A stretch of DNA of 64,000 bases from Hippophae tibetana (lineage: Eukaryota; Streptophyta; Magnoliopsida; Rosales; Elaeagnaceae). The translations under genes and the position numbers were made by a program. The notes under the pieces are model-generated. The model worked only from the letters and a program-made list of their open reading frames with translations, did not search any database and was not told the DNA's origin. The stretch is from contig CM072801.1 of the NCBI GenBank assembly GCA_037013495.1, forward strand, positions 104,477,816-104,541,815, in the 5' to 3' direction. Shown here piece by piece: positions 41,137 to 54,832 of the stretch (the first letter of the stretch is position 1; every line of letters starts with the position of its first letter).

Positions 41137-44100
41137 GGTTAATATAATCAAATTTGAACAATTAAGAACACGATTAGAAAACCACGCAAAAATGTGAGAC
41201 CAAACTATTAGACGTCGGAAAGTAGTGTAAGCGATGGAATTTTGGTTCTAAAAAGTGGACAAGTGAACTATCTTTTACTTTATGTGTTTGCAAATTAAAA
41301 TGAGTTTAGATTTGATATTGATAATAGTCGTTTTGATATATGACTTAAAAGTTATAACAGTTTATAGTTGGAACCTCAATACATAATTTCTTTTTTTTAA
41401 ATTACGAACTCCAGAAATTTTGTTGTTTTTTAATCAGGATCAAAGATTGGTTGAACGCCGAAAACAAAGAACAGAAAAATGATACAGTGAATTAAAAGAA
41501 AAGTACGAAATGAAATGCAAATTAGAAAATTATGACAACAAAATCAAAAGAAAAGAAAAGACTTGTAGAAATATTTGTTTCTTTAATTGTGATGTGGACC
41601 AAAAGAATGCAAAAAACAATAAAATGGAAATGCTTAGTAAGTCTAAAATTCAAAAAATAGATATATTAAGAGAGATATACTATTTTGGGCATCCAAGACT
41701 TCAATACCAAATAATACGGATCTTTTATGCGGACCATTATGGAAACCATGCACTCAAAGGAATGAGGAAGATTGAATTGCTAAGAACATGGTTAATATAA
41801 TTAAATTTGAACAATTAAGAACACGATTAGAAAAGCACGCAAAAATGTGAGACCAAACTATTAGAGTCGGAAAGTAGTGTAAGCAATGGAATTTGGGTTC
41901 TAAAAAGTGGACAACTGAACTATCTTTTACTTTATGTGTTTGCAAATTAAAATAAGTTTAGATTTGATATTGATAATAGTCGTTTTGATATATGACTTAA
42001 AAGTTATAACAGTTTATAGTTGGAACCTCAATACATAATTTCTTTTTTTTAAATTACGAACTCCAGAAATTTTGTTGTTTTTTTATTCAGGATCAAATAT
42101 TTGTTGAACGCCGAAAACAAATAACAGGAAAGTGATACAGTGAATTAAAAGAAAAGTACGAAATGAAATGCAAATAAGAAAATATTGACAACAAAATCTA
42201 AAGAAAACAAAAGACTTGTAGAAATATATGTTTCTTTAATTGCGATTTGGAGCAAAAGAATGCAAAAAACAATAAAATGGAAACGTTTAGTAAATCTAAA
42301 ATTCAAAAAATAGATATATTGAGAGAGATATACTATTTTGGGCAACCAAGACTTCGATACCAAATGATACGGATCTTTTATGCGGACCATTTTGGAAACC
42401 ATGAACTCAAAGGAATGAGAAAGATTGAATTGCTAAGAAAATGGTTAATATAATCAAATTTGAACAATTAAGAAGACGATTAGAAAACCACGCAAAAATG
42501 TGAGACCAAACTATTAGACGTCGGAAAGTAGTGTAAGCGATGGAATTTGGGTTCTAAAAAGTGGACAAATGAACTATCTTTTACTTTATGTGTTTGCAAA
42601 TTAAAATGAGTTTAGATTTGATATTGATAATAGTCGTTTTGATATATGACTTAAAAGTTATAACAGTTTATAGTTGGAAGCTCAATACATAATTTCTTTT
42701 TTTTAAATTACGAACTCCAGAAATTTTGTTGTTTTTTTATTCAGGATCAAAGATTGGTTGAACGCCGAAAATAAAGAACAGAAAAATGATACAGTGAATT
42801 AAAAGAAAAGTACGAAATGAAATGCAAATAAGAAAATTATGACAACAAAATCAAAAGAAAAGAAAAGACTTGTAGAAATATTTGTTTCTTTAATTGTGAT
42901 TTGGACCAAAAGAATGCAAAAAACAATAAAATGGAAACGTTTAGTAAATCTAAAATTCAAAAAATAGATATATTAAGAGAGATATACTATTTTGGGCAAC
43001 CAAGGCTACGATACCAAATGATACGGATCTTTTATGCGGACCATTTTGGAAACCATGAAATCAAAGGAATGAGAAAGATTGAATTGCTAAGAAAATGGTT
43101 AATATAATCAAATTTGAACAATTAAGAACACGATTAGAAAACCACGGAAAAATGTGAGACCAAACTATTAGACGTTGGAAAGTTGTGTAAGCGATGGAAT
43201 TTGGGTTCTAAAAAGTGGACAAATGAACTATTTTTTACTTTATGTTTTTGCAAATTGAAATGAGTTTAGATTTAATATTTTATAATAGTCGTTTTGATGT
43301 AAGACTTAAAAGTTGTAACAGTTTAAAGTTGGAACCTCAATAAATAATTCTTTTTTTTAAATTACGAATTCCAGAAATTTTGTTGATTTTAATTCAGGAT
43401 CAAATATTTGTTGAACGCCGAAAACAAAGAAAAGGAAAATGATACAGTGAATTAAAAGAAAAGTACGAAATGAAATGCAAATAAGAAAATAATGACACCA
43501 AAATCTAAATAAAACAAAAGACTTGTAGAAATATTTGTTTCTTTAATTGTGATTTGGACCAAAAGTATGCAAAAAACAATAAAATGGAAATGTTTAGTAA
43601 GTCTAAAATTCAAAAAATAGATATATTAAGAGAGATATACTATTTTGGGCATCCAAGACTTCAATACCAAATAATACGGATCTTTTATGCGGACCATTAT
43701 GGAAACCATGCACTCAAAGGAATGAGGAAGATTGAATTGCTAAGAACATGGTTAATATAATTAAATTTGAACAATTAAGAACACGATTAGAAAACCACGC
43801 AAAAATGTGAGACCAAACTATTAGAGTCGGAAAGTAGTGTAAGCGATGTAATTTGGGTTCTAAAAAGTGGACAACTGAACTATCTTTTACTTTATGTGTT
43901 TGCAAATTAAAATGAGTTTAGATTTGATATTGATAATAGTCGTTTTGATATATGACTTAAAAGTTATAACAGTTTATAGTTGGAACCTCAATACATAATT
44001 TCTTTTTTTTAAATTACGAACTCCAGAAATTTTGTTGTTTTTTATTCAGGATCAAAGATTGGTTGAACGCCGAAAACAAAGAACAGAAAAATGATACAGT

Positions 44101-44401
44101 GAATTAAAAGAAAAGTGCGAAATGAAATGCAAATAAGAAAATTATGACAACAAAATCAAAAGAAAAGAAAAGACTTGTAGAAATATTTGTTTCTTTAATT
44201 GTGATTTGGACCAAAAGAATGCAAAAAACAATAAAATGGAAACGTTTAGTAAATCTAAAATTCAAAAAATAGATATATTAAGAGAGATATACTATTTTGG
44301 GCAACCAAGGCTACGATACCAAATGATACGGATCTTTTATGCGGACCATTTTGGAAACCATGAAATCAAAGGAATGAGAAAGATTGAATTGCTAAGAAAA
44401 T
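41137..44401 (+). repeat. Five-monomer HOR, copy 2 (period 3265 bp)
   Basis: Monomers 64-68. The match to copy 1 holds into monomer 68, including the shared aaaagtgcgaaatg at about 44111, then stops. The second half of monomer 68 is instead of the 42901 type (gaaatcaaagg). From there a 1305 bp dimer shift takes over, since monomers 66-67 resemble 68-69. The switch lies inside a monomer, between roughly 44115 and 44300, so the exchange point can be bracketed. Confidence 0.88.
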
Positions 44402-44858
44402 GGTTAATATAATCAAATTTGAACAATTAAGAACACGATTAGAAAACCACGGAAAAATGTGAGACCAAACTATTAGACGTTGGAAAGTTGTGTAAGCGAT
44501 GAAATTTGGGTTCTAAAAAGTGGACAAATGAACTATTTTTTACTTTATGTTTTTGCAAATTGAAATGAGTTTAGATTTAATATTTTATAATAGTCGTTTT
44601 GATGTAAGACTTAAAAGTTGTAACAGTTTAAAGTTGGAACCTCAATAAATAATTCTTTTTTTTAAATTACGAATTCCAGAAATTTTGTTGATTTTAATTC
44701 AGGATCAAATATTTGTTGAACGCCGAAAACAAAGAAAAGGAAAATGATACAGTGAATTAAAAGAAAAGTACGAAATGAAATGCAAATAAGAAAATAATGA
44801 CACCAAAATCTAAATAAAACAAAAGACTTGTAGAAATATTTGTTTCTTTAATTGTGAT

Positions 44859-45065
44859 TTGGACCAAAAGTATGCAAAAAACAATAAAATGGAAATGTTT
44901 AGTAAGTCTAAAATTCAAAAAATAGATATATTAAGAGAGATATACTATTTTGGGCATCCAAGACTTCAATACTAAATAATACGGATCTTTTATGCGGACC
45001 ATTATGGAAACCATGCACTCAAAGGAATGAGGAAGATTGAATTGCTAAGAACATGGTTAATATAA
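44859..45065 (+). pseudogene. Copy of the reading frame broken by TAA
   Basis: This copy matches the frames at 40289 and 43554 (aaaagtatgc, giving QKYAK) except for caatactaaat, which places TAA at 44973-44975 in the middle of the core. It lies just beyond the five-monomer HOR and is a private loss in one member of a recently duplicated family. Confidence 0.5.
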
Positions 45066-46815
45066 TTAAATTTGAACAATTAAGAACACGATTAGAAAAC
45101 CACGCAAAAATGTGAGACCAAACTATTAGAGTCGGAATGTAGTGTAAGCGATGTAATTTGGGTTCTAAAAAGTGGACAACGGAACTATCTTTTACTTTAT
45201 GTGTTTGCAAATTAAAATGAGTTTAGATTTGATATTGATAATAGTCGTTTTGATATATGACTTAAAAGTTATAACAGTTTATAGTTGGAACCTCAATACA
45301 TAATTTCTTTTTTTTAAATTACGAACTCCAGAAATTTTGTTGTTTTTTATTCAGGATCAAAGATTGGTTGAACGCCGAAAACAAAGAACAGAAAAATGAT
45401 ACAGTGAATTAAAAGAAAAGTACGAAATGAAATGCAAATAAGAAAATTATGACAACAAAATCAAAAGAAAAGAAAAGACTTGTAGAAATATTTGTTTCTT
45501 TAATTGTGATTTGGACCAAAAGAATTCAAAAAACAATAAAATTGAAACGTTTAGTAAATCTAAAATTCAAAAAATAGATATATTAAGAGAGATATACTAT
45601 TTTGGGCAACCAAGGCTACGATTCCAAATTATACAGATCTTTTATGCCGACCATTTTGGAAACCATGAACTCAAAGGAATGAGAAAGATTGAATTGCTAA
45701 GAACATGGTTAATATAATCAAATTTGAACAATTAAGATTACGATTAGAAAACCACGCAAAAATGTGAGACCAAACTATTAGGCATCGGAAAGTAGTGTAA
45801 GCGATGGAATTTGGGTTCTAAAAAGTGGACAAATGAACTATTTTTTACTTTATGTTTTTACAAATTGAAATGAGTTTAGATTTGATATTTTATAATAGTC
45901 GTTTTGATGTATGACTTAAAAGTTATAACAGTTTAAAGTTGGAACCTCAATAAATAATTCTTTTTTTTAAATTACGAATTCCAGAAATTTTGTTGATTTT
46001 AATTCAGGATCAAATATTTTTGAACGCCGAAAACAAAGAAAAGGAAAATGATACAGTGAATTAAAAGAAAAGTACGAAATGAAATGCAAATAAGAAAATA
46101 ATGACACCAAAATCTAAATAAAACAAAAGACTTGTAGAAATATTTGTTTCTTTAATTGTGATTTGGACCAAAAGAATGCAAAAAACAATAAATTGGAAAT
46201 GTTTAGTAATTCTAAAATTCAAAAAATAGATATATTAATTGAGATATACTATTTTGGGCATCCAAGACTTCAATACCAAATAATACGGATCTTTTATGCG
46301 GACCATTATGGAAACCATGCACTCAAAGGAATGAGGAAGATTGAATTGCAAAGATCATGGTTAATATAATTAAATTTGAACAATTAAGAACACGATTAGA
46401 AAACCACGCAAAAATGTGAGACCAAACTGTTAGAGTCGGAAAGTAGTGTAAGCGATGGAATTTGGGTTCTAAAAAGTGGACAACTGAACTATCTTTTACT
46501 TTATGTGTTTGCAAATTAGAATGAGTTTAGATTTGATATTGATAATAGTCGTTTTGATATATGACTTAAAAGTTATAACACTTTATAGTTGGAACCTCAA
46601 TACATAATTTCTTTTTTTTAAATTACGAACTCCAGATATTTTGTTGTTTTTTATTCAGGATCAAAGATTGGTTGAACGCCGAAAACAAAGAACAGAAAAA
46701 TGATACAGTGAATTAAAAGAAAAGTACGAAATGAAATGCAAATAAGAAAATTATGACAACAAAATCAAAAGAAAAGAAAAGACTTGTAGAAATATTTGTT
46801 TCTTTAATTGTGATT

Positions 46816-47021
46816 TGGACCAAAAGAATGCAAAAAACAATTAAATGGAAAGGTTTAGTAAATCTAAAATTCAAAAAATAGATATATTAAGAGAGATATA
46901 CTATTTTGGGCAACCAAGGCTTCGATACCAAATGATACGGATCTTTTATGCGGACCATTTTGGAAACCATGAAATCAAAGGAATGAGTTAGATTGAATTG
47001 CTAAGAAAATGGTTAATATAA
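46816..47021 (+). pseudogene. Broken copy of the monomer reading frame
   Basis: Two stops interrupt the frame: TAA in caattaaatgg (about 46841) and TAG at 46989-46991 in gaatgagttag. The second stop recurs at 48948, 50255, 51560, 52865, 56116 and 57421, always in the class 2 member of the local dimer. A frame with early stops was therefore copied many times, which shows that amplification does not depend on the product of this frame. Confidence 0.5.
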
Positions 47022-48969
47022 TCAAATTTGAACAATTACGAATACGATTAGAAAACCACGCAAAAATGTGAGACCAAACTATTAGACGTCGGAAAGTAGT
47101 GTAAGAGATGGAATTAGGGTTCTAAAAAGTGGACAATTGAACTATTTTTTACTTTATGTTTTTGCAAATTGAAATGAGTTTAGATTTTTTATTTTATAAT
47201 AGTCGTTTTGATGTATGACTTAAAAGTTATAACAGTTTAAAGTTGGAACCTCAATAAATAATTCTTTTTTTTAAATTACGAACTCTACAAATGTTTTTTG
47301 TTTTTATTTCAGGATCAAATACTTGTTGAACGCCGAAAACAAAGAACAGGAAAATGATTCAGTGAATTAAAAGAAAAGTACGAAATGAAATGCCAATAAG
47401 AAAATTATGACAACAAAATCAAAATAAAAGAAAAGACTTGTAGAAATATTTGTTTCTTTAATTGTGATTTGGACCAAAAGAATGCAAAAAACAATAAAAT
47501 GGAAACGTTTAGTAAATCTAAAATTCAAAAAATAGATATATTAAGAGAGATATACTATTTTGGGCAACCAAGGCTATGATACCAAATGATACGGATCTTT
47601 TATGCGGACCATTTTGGAAACCATGAAATCAAAGGAATGAGAAAGATTGAATTGCTAAGAAAATGGTTAATATAATCAAATTTGAACAATTAAGAATACG
47701 ATTAGAAAACCACGGAAAAATGTGAGACCAAACTATTAGACGTCGGAAAGTAGTGTAAGCGATGGAATTTGGGTTCTAAAAAGTGGACAAATGAACTATT
47801 TTTTCCTTTATGTTTTTGCAAATTGAAATGAGTTTAGATTTAATATTTTATAATAGTCGTTTTGATGTATGACTTAAAAGTTATAACAGTTTAAAGTTGG
47901 AACCTCAATAAATAATTCTATTTTTTAAATTACGAATTCCAGAAATTTTGTTGATTTTAATTCAGGATCAAATATTTGTTGAACGCCGAAAACAAAGAAA
48001 AGGAAAATGATACAGTGAATTAAAAGAAAAGTACGAAATGAAATGCAAATAAGAAAATAATGACACCAAAATCTAAATAAAACAAAAGACTTGTAGAAAT
48101 ATTTGTTTCTTTTATTGGGATTTGGACCAAAAGAATGCAAAAAACAATAAAATGGAAATGTTTAGTAATTCTAAAATTCAAAAAATAGATATATTAAGAG
48201 AGATATACTATTTTGGGCATCCAAGACTTCAATACCAAATAATACGGATCTTTTATGCGGACCATTATGGAAACCATGCACTCAAAGGAATGAGGAAGAT
48301 TGAATTGCTAAGAACATGGTTAATATAATCAAATTTGAATAATTAAGAACACGATTAGAAAACCACGCAAAAATGTGACACCAAACTATTAGAGTCGGAA
48401 AGTAGTGTAAGCGATAGAATTTGGGTTCTAAAAAGTGGACAACTGAACTATTTTTTACTTTATGTGTTTGCAAATTAAAATGAGTTTAGATTTGATATTG
48501 ATAATAGTCGTTTTGATATATGACTTAAAAGTTATAACAGTTTATAGTTGGAACCTCAATACATAATTTCTTTTTTTTTAATTACGAACTCAAGAAATTT
48601 TGTTGTTTTTTATTCAGGATCAAAGATTGGTTGAACGCCGAAAACAAAGAGAAGGAAAATGATACATTGAATTAAAAAAAAGGTATGAAATGAAATGCAA
48701 ATAAGAAAATTATGACCACAAAATCTAAAGAAAACAAAAGACTTGTAGAAATATATGTTTCTTTAATTGCGATTTGGACCAAAAGAATGCAAAAAACAAT
48801 TAAATGGAAAGGTTTAGTAAATCTAAAATTCAAAAAATAGATATATTAAGAGAGATATACTATTTTGGGCAACCAAGGCTTCGATACCAAATGATACGGA
48901 TCTTTTATGCGGACCATTTTGGAAACCATGAAATCAAAGGAATGAGTTAGATTGAATTGCTAAGAAAAT

Positions 48970-51900
48970 GGTTAATATAATCAAATTTGAACAATTACGA
49001 ATACGATTAGAAAACCACGCAAAAATGTGAGACCAAACTATTAGACGTCGGAAAGTAGTGTAAGAGATGGAATTAGGGTTCTAAAAAGTGGACAATTGAA
49101 CTATTTTTTACTTTATGTTTTTGCAAATTGAAATGAGTTTAGATTTTTTATTTTATAATAGTCGTTTTGATGTATGACTTAAAAGTTATAACAGTTTAAA
49201 GTTGGAACCTCAATAAATAATTCTTTTTTTTAAATTACGAACTCTACAAATGTTTTTTGTTTTTATTTCAGGATCAAATACTTGTTGAACGCCGAAAACA
49301 AAGAACAGGAAAATGATTCAGTGAATTAAAAGAAAAGTACGAAATGAAATGCCAATAAGAAAATTATGACAACAAAATCAAAATAAAAGAAAAGACTTGT
49401 AGAAATATTTGTTTCTTTAATTGTGATTTGGACCAAAAGAATGCAAAAAACAATAAAATGGAAACGTTTAGTAAATCTAAAATTCAAAAAATAGATATAT
49501 TAAGAGAGATATACTATTTTGGGCAACCAAAGCTACGATTCCAAATGATACAGATCTTTTATGCCGACCATTTTGGAAACCATGAACTCATAGGAATGAG
49601 AAAGATTGAATTGCTAAGGACATGGTTAATATAATCAAATTTGAACAATTAAGAACACGATTAGAAAACCACGCAAAAATGTGAGACCCAACTATTAGAG
49701 TCGGAAAGTAGTGTAAGCGATGGAATTTGGGTTGTAAAAAGTGGACAACTGAACTATTTTTTACTTTATGTGTTTGCAAATTAAAATAAGTTTAGATTTG
49801 ATATTGATAATAGTCGTTTTGATATATGACTTAAAAGTTATAACAGTTTATAGTTGGAACCTCAATACATAATTTCTTTTTTTAAAATTACGAACTCCAG
49901 AAATTTTGTTGTTTTTTATTCAGGATCAAAGGTTGGTTGAACGCCGAAAACAAAGAGAAGGAAAATGATACATTGAATTAAAAAAAAAGGTACGAAATGA
50001 AATGCAAATAAGAAAATTATGACCACAAAATCTAAAGAAAACAAAAGACTTGTAGAAATATTTGTTTCTTTAATTGCGATTTGGACCAAAAGAATGCAAA
50101 AAACAATTAAATGGAAAGGTTTAGTAAATCTAAAATTCAAAAAATAGATATATTAAGAGAGATATACTATTTTGGGCAACCAAGGCTTCGATACCAAATG
50201 ATACGGATCTTTTATGCGGACCATTTTGGAAACCATGAAATCAAAGGAATGAGTTAGACTGAATTGCTAAGAAAATGGTTAATATAATCAAATTTGAACA
50301 ATTACGAATACGATTAGAAAACCACGCAAAAATGTGAGACCAAACTATTAGACGTCGGAAAGTAGTGTAAGAGATGGAATTTGGGTTCTAAAAAGTGGAC
50401 AATTGAACTATTTTTTACTTTATGTTTTTGCAAATTGAAATGAGTTTAGATTTTTTATTTTATAATAGTCGTTTTGATGTATGACTTAAAAGTTATAACA
50501 GTTTAAAGTTGGAACCTCAATAAATAATTCTTTTTTTTAAATTACGAACTCCACAAATGTTTTTTGTTTTTATTTCAGGATCAAATACTTGTTGAACGCC
50601 GAAAACAAAGAACAGGAAAATGATTCAGTGAATTAAAAGAAAAGTACGAAATGAAATGCCAATAAGAAAATTATGACAACAAAATCAAAATAAAAGAAAA
50701 GACTTGTAGAAATATTTGTTTCTTTAATTGTGATTTGGACCAAAAGAATGCAAAAAACAATAAAATGGAAACGTTTAGTAAATCTAAAATTCAAAAAATA
50801 GATATATTAAGAGAGATATACTATTTTGGGCAACCAAAGCTACGATTCCAAATGATACAGATCTTTTATGCCGACCATTTTGGAAACCATGAACTCAAAG
50901 GAATGAGAAAGATTGAATTGCTAAGGACATGGTTAATATAATCAAATTTGAACAATTAAGAACACGATTAGAAAACCACGCAAAAATGTGAGACCCAACT
51001 ATTAGAGTCGGAAAGTAGTGTAAGCGATGGAATTTGGGTTGTAAAAAGTGGACAACTGAACTATTTTTTATTTATGTGTTTGCAAATTAAAATGAGTTTA
51101 GATTTGATATTGATAATAGTCGTTTTGATATATGACTTAAAAGTTATAACAGTTTATAGTTGGAACCTCAATACATAATTTCTTTTTTTAAAATTACGAA
51201 CTCCAGAAATTTTGTTGTTTTTTATTCAGGATCAAAGATTGGTTGAACGCCGAAAACAAAGAGAAGGAAAATCATACATTGAATTAAAAAAAACGTACGA
51301 AATGAAATGCAAATAAGAAAATTATGACCACAAAATCTAAAGAAAACAAAAGACTTGTAGAAATATTTGTTTCTTTAATTGCGATTTGGACCAAAAGAAT
51401 GCAAAAAACAATTAAATGGAAAGGTTTAGTAAATCTAAAATTCAAAAAATAGATATATTAAGAGAGATATACTATTTTGGGCAACCAAGGATTCGATACC
51501 AAATGATACGGATCTTTTATGCAGACCATTTTGGAAACCATGAAATCAAAGGAATGAGTTAGATTGAATTGCTAAGAAAATGGTTAATATAATCAAATTT
51601 GAACAATTACGAATACGATTAGAAAACCACGCAAAAATGTGAGACCAAACTATTAGACGTCGGAAAGTAGTGTAAGAGATGGAATTTGGGTTCTAAAAAG
51701 TGGACAATTGAACTATTTTTTACTTTATGTTTTTGCAAATTGAAATGAGTTTAGATTTTTTATTTTATAATAGTCGTTTTGATGTATGACTTAAAAGTTA
51801 TAACAGTTTAAAGTTGGAACCTCAATAAATAATTCTTTTTTTTAAATTACGAACTCCACAAATTTTTTTTGTTTTTAATTCAGGATCAAATACTTGTTGA

Positions 51901-54194
51901 ACGCCGCAAACAAAGAACAGGAAAATGATTCAGTGAATTAAAAGAAAAGTACGAAATGAAATGCCAATAAGAAAATTATGACAACAAAATCAAAATGAAA
52001 GAAAAGACTTGTAGAAATATTTGTTTCTTTAATTGTGATTTGGACAAAAAGAATGCAAAAAACAATAAAATGGAAACGTTTAGTAAATCTAAAATTCAAA
52101 AAATAGATATATTAAGAAAGATCTACTATTTTGGGAAACCAAAGCTACGATTCCAAATGATACAGATCTTTTATGCCGACCATTTTGGAAACCATGAACT
52201 CAAAGGAATGAGAAAGATTGAATTGCTAAGGACATGGTTAATATAATCAAATTTGAACAATTAAGAACACGATTAGAAAACCACGCAAAAATGTGAGACC
52301 AAACTATTAGAGTCGGAAAGTAGTGTAAGCGATGGAATTTGGGTTGTAAAAAGTGGACAACTGAACTATTTTTTATTTATGTGTTTGCAAATTAAAATGA
52401 GTTTAGATTTGATATTGATAATAGTCGTTTTGATATATGACTTAAAAGTTATAACAGTTTATAGTTGGAACCTCAATACATAATTTCTTTTTTTAAAATT
52501 ACGAACTCCAGAAATTTTGTTGTTTTTTATTCAGGATCAAAGATTGGTTGAACGCCGAAAACAAAGAGAAGGAAAATGATACATTGAATTAAAAAAAAGG
52601 TACGAAATGAAATACAAATAAGAAAATTATGACCACAAAATCTAAAGAAAACACAAGACTTGTAGAAATATTTGTTTCTTTAATTGCGATTTGGACAAAA
52701 AGAATGCAAAAAACAATTAAATGGAAACGTTTAGTAAATCTAAAATTCAAAAAATAGATATATTAAGAGAGATATACTATTTTGGGCAACCAAGGCTTCG
52801 ATACCAAATGATACGGATCTTTTATGCAGACCATTTTGGAAACCATGAAATCAAAGGAATGAGTTAGATTGAATTGCTAAGAAAATGGTTAATATAATCA
52901 AATTTGAACAATTACGAATACGATTAGAAAACCACGCAAAAATGTGAGACCAAACTATTAGACGTCGGAAAGTAGTGTAAGAGATGGAATTTGGGTTCTA
53001 AAAAGTGGACAATTGAACTATTTTTTACTTTATGTTTTTGCAAATTGAAATGAGTTTAGATTTTTTATTTTATAATAGTCGTTTTGATGTATGACTTAAA
53101 AGTTATAACAGTTTAAAGTTGGAACCTCAATAAATAATTCTTTTTTTTAAATTACGAACTCCACAAATTTTTTTTGTTTTTAATTCAGGATCAAATACTT
53201 GTTGAACGCCGCAAACAAAGAACAGGAAAATGATACAGTGAATTAAAAGAAAAGTACGAAATGAAATGCCAATAAGAAAATTATGACAACAAAATCAAAA
53301 TGAAAGAAAAGACTTGTAGAAATATTTGTTTCTTTAATTGTGATTTGGACAAAAAGAATGCAAAAAACAATAAAATGGAAACGTTTAGTAAATCTAAAAT
53401 TCAAAAAATAGATATATTAAGAGAGATCTACTATTTTGGGCAACCAAAGCTACGATACCAAATGATACAGATCTTTTATGCGGACCATTTTGGAAACCAT
53501 GAACTCAAAGGAATGAGAAATATTGAATTGCTAGGAAAATGGTTAATATAATCAAATTTGAACAATTAAGAACACGATTACAAAACCACGAAAAAATGTG
53601 AGACCAAACTATTAGAGGTTGGAAAGTAGTGTAAGCGATGGATTTGGGTTCTAAAAAGTGGACAAATGAACTATTTTTTACTTTATGTGTTTGCAAATTG
53701 AAATGAGTTTAGATTTGATATTTTATAATAGTCGTTTTGATATATGACTTAAAAGTTATAACAGTTTATAGTTGGAACCTCAATACATAATTTCTTTTTT
53801 TTAAATTATGAACTCCAGAAATTTTGTTGTTTTTTATTCAGGCTCAAAGATTGGTTGAACGCCGAAAACAAAGAACAGGAAAGTGACACAATGAATTAAA
53901 AGAAAAGTACGAAATGAAATGCAAATAAGAAAATTATGACAACAAAATCAAAAGAAAACAAAAGACTTGTAGAAATATTTGTTCCTTTAATTGTGATTTG
54001 GACCAAAAGAATGCAAAAAAACAATAAAATGGAAACGTTTAGTAAATCTAAAATTCAAAAAATAGATATATTAAGAGAGATATACTATTTTGGGCAACCA
54101 AGGCTACGATACCAAATGATACGGATCTTTTATGCGGACCATTTTGGAAACCATGAACTCAAAGGAATGAGAAAGATTGAATTGCTAAGAAAAT
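48970..54194 (+). repeat. Four dimer units of 1304-1307 bp
   Basis: Monomers 76-83 pair as 48970, 50277, 51582 and 52887. The first member of each pair has gtaagagatgg, agattttttatttt and atacttgttg. The second has gttgtaaaaagtgg and gattggttgaacgcc, with the last pair diverging. The series shows stepwise change: agggttc then tgggttc, aaatgtttt then aaattttttttg, and gccgaaaac then gccgcaaac. This suggests sequential duplication from one end and not a single amplification. It overlaps the 4556 bp HOR, which copied part of the series. Confidence 0.75.
51995..52246 (+). pseudogene. 83-codon variant of the monomer reading frame
   Basis: It starts at an ATG made by aaaatgaaagaa where other copies have aaaataaaagaa, and reads the Cys-bearing frame (MKEKTCRNICFFNCDLDKKN) into the core with KPKLRFQMIQIFY and DHFGNHELKG. 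Copies at 53300, 56551 and 57856 belong to the same dimer and HOR family. The sister monomer of each pair is broken by TAG, so open and broken frames alternate here. Confidence 0.28.
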
Positions 54195-54205
54195 GGTTAA
54201 TATAA
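53936..54205 (+). pseudogene. Seven-A frame variant of the monomer reading frame (89 codons)
   Basis: It begins with ATGACAACAAAATC and has an extra A in gcaaaaaaacaat. Upstream of that run it therefore reads a different frame (MTTKSKENKRLVEIFVPLIV, then IWTKRMQKNN), and downstream it joins the common core. The new N-terminus includes a short hydrophobic stretch (LVEIFVPLIVIW). Related copies lie at 1049, 8236, 55228 and 58492, and stop-shortened ones at 2356, 6275 and 11502. Both N-termini cannot be ancestral, and which came first is not decidable here. Confidence 0.28.
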
Positions 54206-54832
54206 TCAAATTTGAACAATTAAGAACACGATTAGAAAACCACGCAAAAATGTGAGACCAAACTATTAGACGTAGGAAAGTAGTATAAGCGATGGAATTT
54301 GGGTTCTAAAAAGTGGACAAATGAACTATTTTTTACTTTATGTTTATGCAAATTGAAATGCGTTTAGATTTGATATTTTATAATAGTCGTTTTGATGTAT
54401 GACTTTAAAGTTATGACAGTTTAAAGATGGAACCTCAATAAATAATTCTTTTCTTTAAATTACGAACTCCAGAAATTTTGTTATTTTTAATTCAGGATCA
54501 AACATTTGTTGAACGCCGAAAACAAAGAAAAGGAAAATGATACAGTGAATTAAAAGAAAAGTACGAAATGAAATGCAAATAAGAAAATAATGACAACAAA
54601 ATCTAAATAAAACAAAAGACTTGTAGAAATATTTGTTTCTTTAATTGTGATTTGGACCAAAAGAATGCAAAAAACAATAAAATGGAAACCTTTAGTACAT
54701 CTAATATATTAAGATAGATATTCTATTTTGGGCAACCAAGGCTTCGATACCAAATGATACGGATCTTTTATGCGGACCATTTTGGAAACCATGAAATCAA
54801 AGGAATGAGAAAGATTGAATTGCTAAGAAAAT
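54195..54832 (+). repeat. 638 bp monomer with in-frame 15 bp deletion
   Basis: Around 54695 the sequence reads gtacatctaatatattaag where full-length copies have fifteen further bases between ctaa and atatatt. The loss keeps the frame (five codons), but agatagatattc then places a TAG shortly after. The deletion ends share short ata/taa repeats, so slippage is a likely cause. The same variant appears at 58751 and 60695. Confidence 0.85.

Larger units (their letters stand above)
44402..50930 (+). repeat. Transition zone from mixed monomers to dimers
   Basis: Monomers 69-78. This stretch has no complete HOR repeat. Monomer 69 carries a TAA in the reading frame at 44973. Monomer 70 has gtcggaatgtag and caacggaac, also found at 7918 and 7963 in monomer 13 far to the left. 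Monomer 71 has a 2 bp deletion (aaatatttttgaacgcc at about 46013). From monomer 73 a new first-half variant appears (gtaagagatgg, agattttttatttt, actctacaaatg), which then recurs in alternate monomers. HP-type second halves are last seen in monomer 74. Confidence 0.72.
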
